Shown here: in pieces, positions 5,504-6,192 of the stretch
How the letters are laid out: each line of letters starts with the position of its first letter
Position numbering within the stretch: the stretch's first letter is position 1
Source: Parvibaculum sp.
Lineage (GTDB): Bacteria; Pseudomonadota; Alphaproteobacteria; Parvibaculales; Parvibaculaceae
DNA: 6,192 bases
Direction: 5' to 3'
Assembly (NCBI GenBank): GCA_020062605.1
Contig: JAGUWA010000129.1
Location: 1 to 6,192, forward strand
Program-made: the position numbers and the translations under genes
The notes under the pieces: model-generated
Seen by the model: the letters and a program-made list of their open reading frames with translations, nothing else
Told to the model about the DNA's origin: nothing
The model's database searches: none

Positions 5504-5935
5504 ATGAGCATTCAGGATCTCGTGGACGATTTCGAATTCCTCGACGAATGGGAGGATCGCTATCGCTATGTGATCGAGCTCGGCAAGGAGCTCGAACCGC
5601 TCACGGACGCCGAACACTCCCGCGAAAACAAGGTCGAAGGCTGCGTCAGCCAGGTCTGGCTGGTGAGCGAATTGCGCCGGAAGGCCGACGGCGCGCCGCT
5701 TCTCCATTTTCGCGGCGACAGCGACGCCCATATCGTGCGCGGCCTCATCGCCATCCTGATGCGCCTTTATTCGGACAAGACGCCGGAGGAAATTCTGGGC
5801 ATCGACGCGCGCGCCGTCTTCGCCGCGCTCGGGCTCAACGAACACCTCACGCCGCAGCGCTCGAACGGCCTCTATTCCATGGTGGCGCGCGTCCAGTCGG
5901 ATGCGAGGGCAGCCGCCGCGGCCACCTCGGCCTAA
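5504..5935 (+). CDS. sufE: SufE family cysteine desulfuration protein
   Basis: SufE accepts persulfide sulfur from the cysteine desulfurase SufS and passes it to the SufBCD scaffold for Fe-S cluster assembly in the cytosol. The 143-residue product is close to the usual SufE length. The catalytic cysteine is C47 in NKVEGCVSQVWL, matching the conserved GCxSxVWL of the family. Other family hallmarks are the N-terminal DDFEFLDEWEDRYRYVIELG stretch, HFRGDSDAHIVRGLIAIL at about 68-85, and the C-terminal LTPQRSNGLYSMVARV at about 115-130. The ATG at 5504 has AAAGGA five bases upstream, and the product then starts where SufE normally does. An ATG at 5499 is in another frame. No suf operon partners are present here, so this is a detached copy. 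Its stop overlaps that of the converging DUF6456 gene. Confidence 0.95.
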   Translation: MSIQDLVDDFEFLDEWEDRYRYVIELGKELEPLTDAEHSRENKVEGCVSQVWLVSELRRKADGAPLLHFRGDSDAHIVRGLIAILMRLYSDKTPEEILGIDARAVFAALGLNEHLTPQRSNGLYSMVARVQSDARAAAAATSA

Positions 5936-6192
5936 CGCCGCTCATCCATGCCGTAATGTTCGGCCAGCCGGTCGAGCGCGATCTGCAACACGAGCTTGCC
6001 CGAGCGCTTCGGCCAGCCGAAGCCCCGCTCCGCTGTCTCAAGTCCTTCGAGGTGGCAGCACACGCTCAGCAATATGTCGCCGAGATGCGGCCCCGCCGCC
6101 TTGATCGCGCGGGCGACGCGTTCGCGCGCGGCAAGCGCGTGATTTGCGATTTCGGCGGGGTCTCGCATGGGGCCGCGCCGCGTGCCGCTTCT
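5932..6192 (-). CDS. DUF6456 domain protein, C-terminal 86 residues only (5' end outside window)
   Basis: The frame is open from the window edge to the TAG at 5934-5932. It matches the C-terminal DUF6456 domain as I know it from alphaproteobacteria: RDPAEIANHAL, then RERVARAIKAAGPHLGDIL, VCCHLEGLETAER, GWPKRSGKLVLQIALDRLAEHYG. The function is unknown; the domain is helical and is often the tail of a longer, basic, possibly DNA-binding protein. An internal ATG at 6168-6166 would give 78 residues, but it has no ribosome binding site and the frame upstream continues with a basic linker (RSGTRRGP). I therefore treat the gene as truncated by the window. It converges on sufE with a four-base overlap of the ends. 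Confidence 0.8.
   Translation of the reverse strand, partial: RSGTRRGPMRDPAEIANHALAARERVARAIKAAGPHLGDILLSVCCHLEGLETAERGFGWPKRSGKLVLQIALDRLAEHYGMDERR

Overview
The window is a GC-rich bacterial chromosome segment. Its gene content points to an alphaproteobacterium, probably of the Hyphomicrobiales (Rhizobiales) or a close relative. The reasons are the DUF1491, DUF5330 and DUF6456 families, which I know mainly from that class, a stand-alone sufE lying between DUF5330 and DUF6456 genes, and a strong depletion of GANTC, the CcrM methylation site. No rRNA, tRNA, insertion sequence or CRISPR array is visible.

Layout. Positions 1-2560 (minus strand) hold a probable two-gene unit: prfC (peptide chain release factor RF3), then an MscS-type mechanosensitive channel gene that starts 20 bp after it and runs off the left edge. 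Divergent from prfC is a 72-residue acidic protein I do not recognise (2734-2952, plus). It converges on a DUF1491 gene (2973-3305, minus), and a compound inverted repeat covers the two 3' ends. Next comes a predicted lipoprotein (3517-4617, plus) with an Ala/Pro/Ser-rich linker and a four-cysteine C-terminus. Its upstream region carries a promoter-like pair, two GANTC sites and a long-range inverted repeat. A strong intrinsic terminator made of a 28-bp perfect palindrome follows it.

The terminator opens into an unusually AT-rich island (about 22% GC over 4721-4840) that contains an imperfect ~25-bp tandem repeat. Beyond it are a small exported or membrane-anchored DUF5330 protein (4911-5318), two tandem hairpins of which the second looks like a terminator, and sufE (5504-5935). 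sufE converges on a truncated DUF6456 gene (5932-6192, minus), and the two stop codons overlap.

Functions. prfC acts in translation termination and recycling, mscS in osmotic protection, and sufE in sulfur transfer for Fe-S cluster assembly. The remaining genes are conserved or unrecognised proteins of unknown role. I see no defence, secretion or mobile system. The most unusual content is in the non-coding DNA: the three GANTC sites all fall between genes, there are several long inverted repeats, and there is an AT island with a tandem repeat.
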